This document shows, in pieces, positions 20,809-21,851 of a stretch of DNA of 21,851 nucleotides. Origin of the DNA: JBOGFC01 sp050742155 (lineage in GTDB: Bacteria > Actinomycetota > Acidimicrobiia > Spongiisociales > JALYHC01). A model generated the notes under the pieces. It was given only the letters and a program-made list of their open reading frames with translations. It made no database searches and had not been told where the DNA came from. The stretch lies in contig JBOGFC010000036.1 in assembly GCA_050742155.1 (NCBI GenBank), positions 1 through 21,851 on the forward strand, given 5' to 3'. The first letter of the stretch is position 1. Each line of letters begins with the position of its first letter. The position numbers were made by a program, and so were the translations under genes.

Positions 20809-21323
20809 CGCCTTCCGAGGACGCCTACCTCCTGGTGCGGGGCCTGCGGGCCGTGCGCCGCTTCCGGCCCGATCCGCTCCCGGAGCAGGTGCTCGAGCGG
20901 ATCCTGCAGGCGGGCCGCTGGACCGGGAGCGCCAAGAACAGCCAGCCCTGGGCCTTGGTGGTGGTCGGCGAAGCCGAGCAACGAGAGCGACTGGCCGGGT
21001 GCGGGAGCTTCAGCGGTCCCCTGCAGGCCGCCCCGCTGGTGGTGGCCCTGGTCCGCACCCCGAAAGGGTACGAGTTCGACATCGGGCGGCTGGCCCAGAA
21101 CCTCATGCTGGGGGCGGCCGCCCTCGGGGTGGCTTCCTGCCCGGTGACCCTCCACGATGAGGACTGCGCCCGCCAGGTGCTGGGGGTGCCCCCCGGCCAC
21201 GGCTGTCGCTTCGCCGTCGCCTTCGGCTATCCGGAGGATGACCGCGGTCGTCCCGGCACCCGCGTAGCGCGTGGCCGGCGGCCGCTGGAGGAGGTGGTCC
21301 ACCAGGAGCGTTGGCAGTCCTAG
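20805..21323 (+). CDS. Nitroreductase-family FMN oxidoreductase
   Basis: 172 aa from GTG 20805. FMN-binding signatures: RAVRRFRPDPLP (15-26), SAKNSQPWALVVV (42-54) and the helix DIGRLAQNLMLGAAALGVASC (92-112). The C-terminal AFGYPEDD is also typical. It is a short member, at the low end of the family. Such enzymes use NAD(P)H to reduce quinones, nitro compounds or flavin-like substrates; the substrate cannot be predicted. It is coupled to the HhH-GPD gene, and its end overlaps the next reading frame by about 50 bp. Confidence 0.88.
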   Translation: MTPSEDAYLLVRGLRAVRRFRPDPLPEQVLERILQAGRWTGSAKNSQPWALVVVGEAEQRERLAGCGSFSGPLQAAPLVVALVRTPKGYEFDIGRLAQNLMLGAAALGVASCPVTLHDEDCARQVLGVPPGHGCRFAVAFGYPEDDRGRPGTRVARGRRPLEEVVHQERWQS

Positions 21324-21822
21324 CCGGAGGGTCGTCCTGGTGGGCATGCCGGGATCCGGCAAGACCACGGTCGGCCGGCGACTGGCGGCGGCGCTCGGAT
21401 GGACGCTGATCGACTCCGACGACCAGATCCGCAGCCGCTACGGGATGACGGGAGAGGAGCTGGCCGACCGATCCGGCCTGGCCGCCCTGCATGGGGCGGA
21501 GGGGCGGCTCCTGGTGGAGGCGCTGGAGGACCGCACCCCGGCCGTGATCGGCGCGGCCGCCTCGGTCGCCGACAGCCCGGCCGCCGTCGAGGCGCTGGAG
21601 GCCTCGGAGGCACTCATCGTCCACCTGACGGCCGACCCGGACATCCTTGCCTCACGCCAATCGCTGGGCAGCCAGCGCCGACCCATCGGCCCGGAGGAGT
21701 TGGAGACCCTGGCCGCCGGGCGGCAGGTCACCTACCAGCGGCTGGCCGGCCTGACCATCGACACCGGGCGCCGGTCACCGGGGGCGACGGTCGAGGCCAT
21801 CCTGAACCGACTCGGGTGTTGA
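21271..21822 (+). CDS. Shikimate-kinase-like P-loop protein with lost substrate motifs
   Basis: 183 aa from GTG 21271, the only normal start in frame before the P-loop; it overlaps the nitroreductase by 53 bp and has no clear ribosome site, so the start is unsure. Walker A GMPGSGKT (25-32) and the DSD motif (48-50, Mg and substrate side) are AroK-like. However, the shikimate-binding FRxxE is replaced by LHGAE (73-77) and the glycine triplet GGG by AAA (95-97). A lid-like RRPIGPEEL (136-144) remains. It probably binds ATP but is unlikely to be a true shikimate kinase; a gluconate-kinase-like or regulatory role is possible. No aro genes are adjacent. Confidence 0.72.
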   Translation: MAGGRWRRWSTRSVGSPSRRVVLVGMPGSGKTTVGRRLAAALGWTLIDSDDQIRSRYGMTGEELADRSGLAALHGAEGRLLVEALEDRTPAVIGAAASVADSPAAVEALEASEALIVHLTADPDILASRQSLGSQRRPIGPEELETLAAGRQVTYQRLAGLTIDTGRRSPGATVEAILNRLGC

Positions 21823-21827
21823 CACCC
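21814..21827. terminator. Short hairpin at the stop codon of the last gene
   Basis: GGGTG-TTGA-CACCC overlaps the TGA stop (21820-21822) and is followed by a C-run and CGTTCTTG. A terminator is possible, but the stem is only 5 bp without a T-tract. The window ends 24 bp later. Confidence 0.25.
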
Positions 21828-21851
21828 CCCGTTCTTGCGTGAGTTTCAGAC

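Noticed and set aside
21830..21851. Second full copy of the 15001-15051 element
   Set aside because: Only the 8-mer CGTTCTTG matches before the window ends; this may be chance.

Overview
The window is compact, very GC-rich DNA with short or overlapping gene junctions (GTGA, ATGA, TAATG). Gene content points to Actinomycetota: a vapBC pair of actinobacterial style, a soxR not linked to soxS, an actinobacterial HhH-GPD family protein, paired ABC exporters, a five-helix haem/molybdenum membrane protein and several leaderless-looking promoters. The exact class cannot be fixed from this sequence; a deep-branching lineage such as Acidimicrobiia is only a guess. No rRNA, tRNA, CRISPR array or transposase was seen, and no stretch over 300 bases lacks a gene.

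Layout. Bases 1-1564 (minus): a membrane haem/molybdopterin oxidoreductase followed by a truncated lipoprotein. 1771-2520 (plus): an IclR regulator whose stop codon abuts the end of the leftward operon 8242-2521. That operon encodes an RraA-type aldolase, a 2-keto-3-deoxygluconate-type PfkB kinase, a substrate-binding lipoprotein, two NitT/TauT-type permeases, an ATPase and a small membrane protein. Its promoter carries a perfect IclR-type palindrome just downstream of the -10. Between the binding-protein and permease genes lie two overlapping, mutually exclusive RNA hairpins, one of which buries the permease ribosome site.

8441-10811: a Rieske protein with a long uncharacterised C-terminal domain is divergent from soxR. 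The promoter between them has a 19-bp spacer containing a near-perfect SoxR box, so the Rieske protein is the predicted SoxR target. 10859-11423: a VapC toxin with an RHH antitoxin that lacks a normal start codon. 11520-13943 (minus): DM13 protein, FAD-dependent oxidoreductase and an unknown protein, probably one operon.

14056-14976: a secreted LysM-LysM-LysM-M23 cell-wall hydrolase. It is followed by a 51-bp element with 12-bp perfect inverted arms. 15100-18641: a heterodimeric ABC exporter in which all active-site deviations fall in one composite ATP site. 18649-19110 (minus): a Dps ferritin with a complete ferroxidase centre. 19257-21822: ADP-ribosylglycohydrolase, HhH-GPD protein, nitroreductase and a shikimate-kinase-like P-loop protein that has lost its substrate-binding motifs.

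Main leads: the two-state intercistronic RNA structure, the IclR-controlled uptake and catabolism operon of unknown substrate, the SoxR-Rieske pair, and two genes whose only well-placed start codon is AUA.
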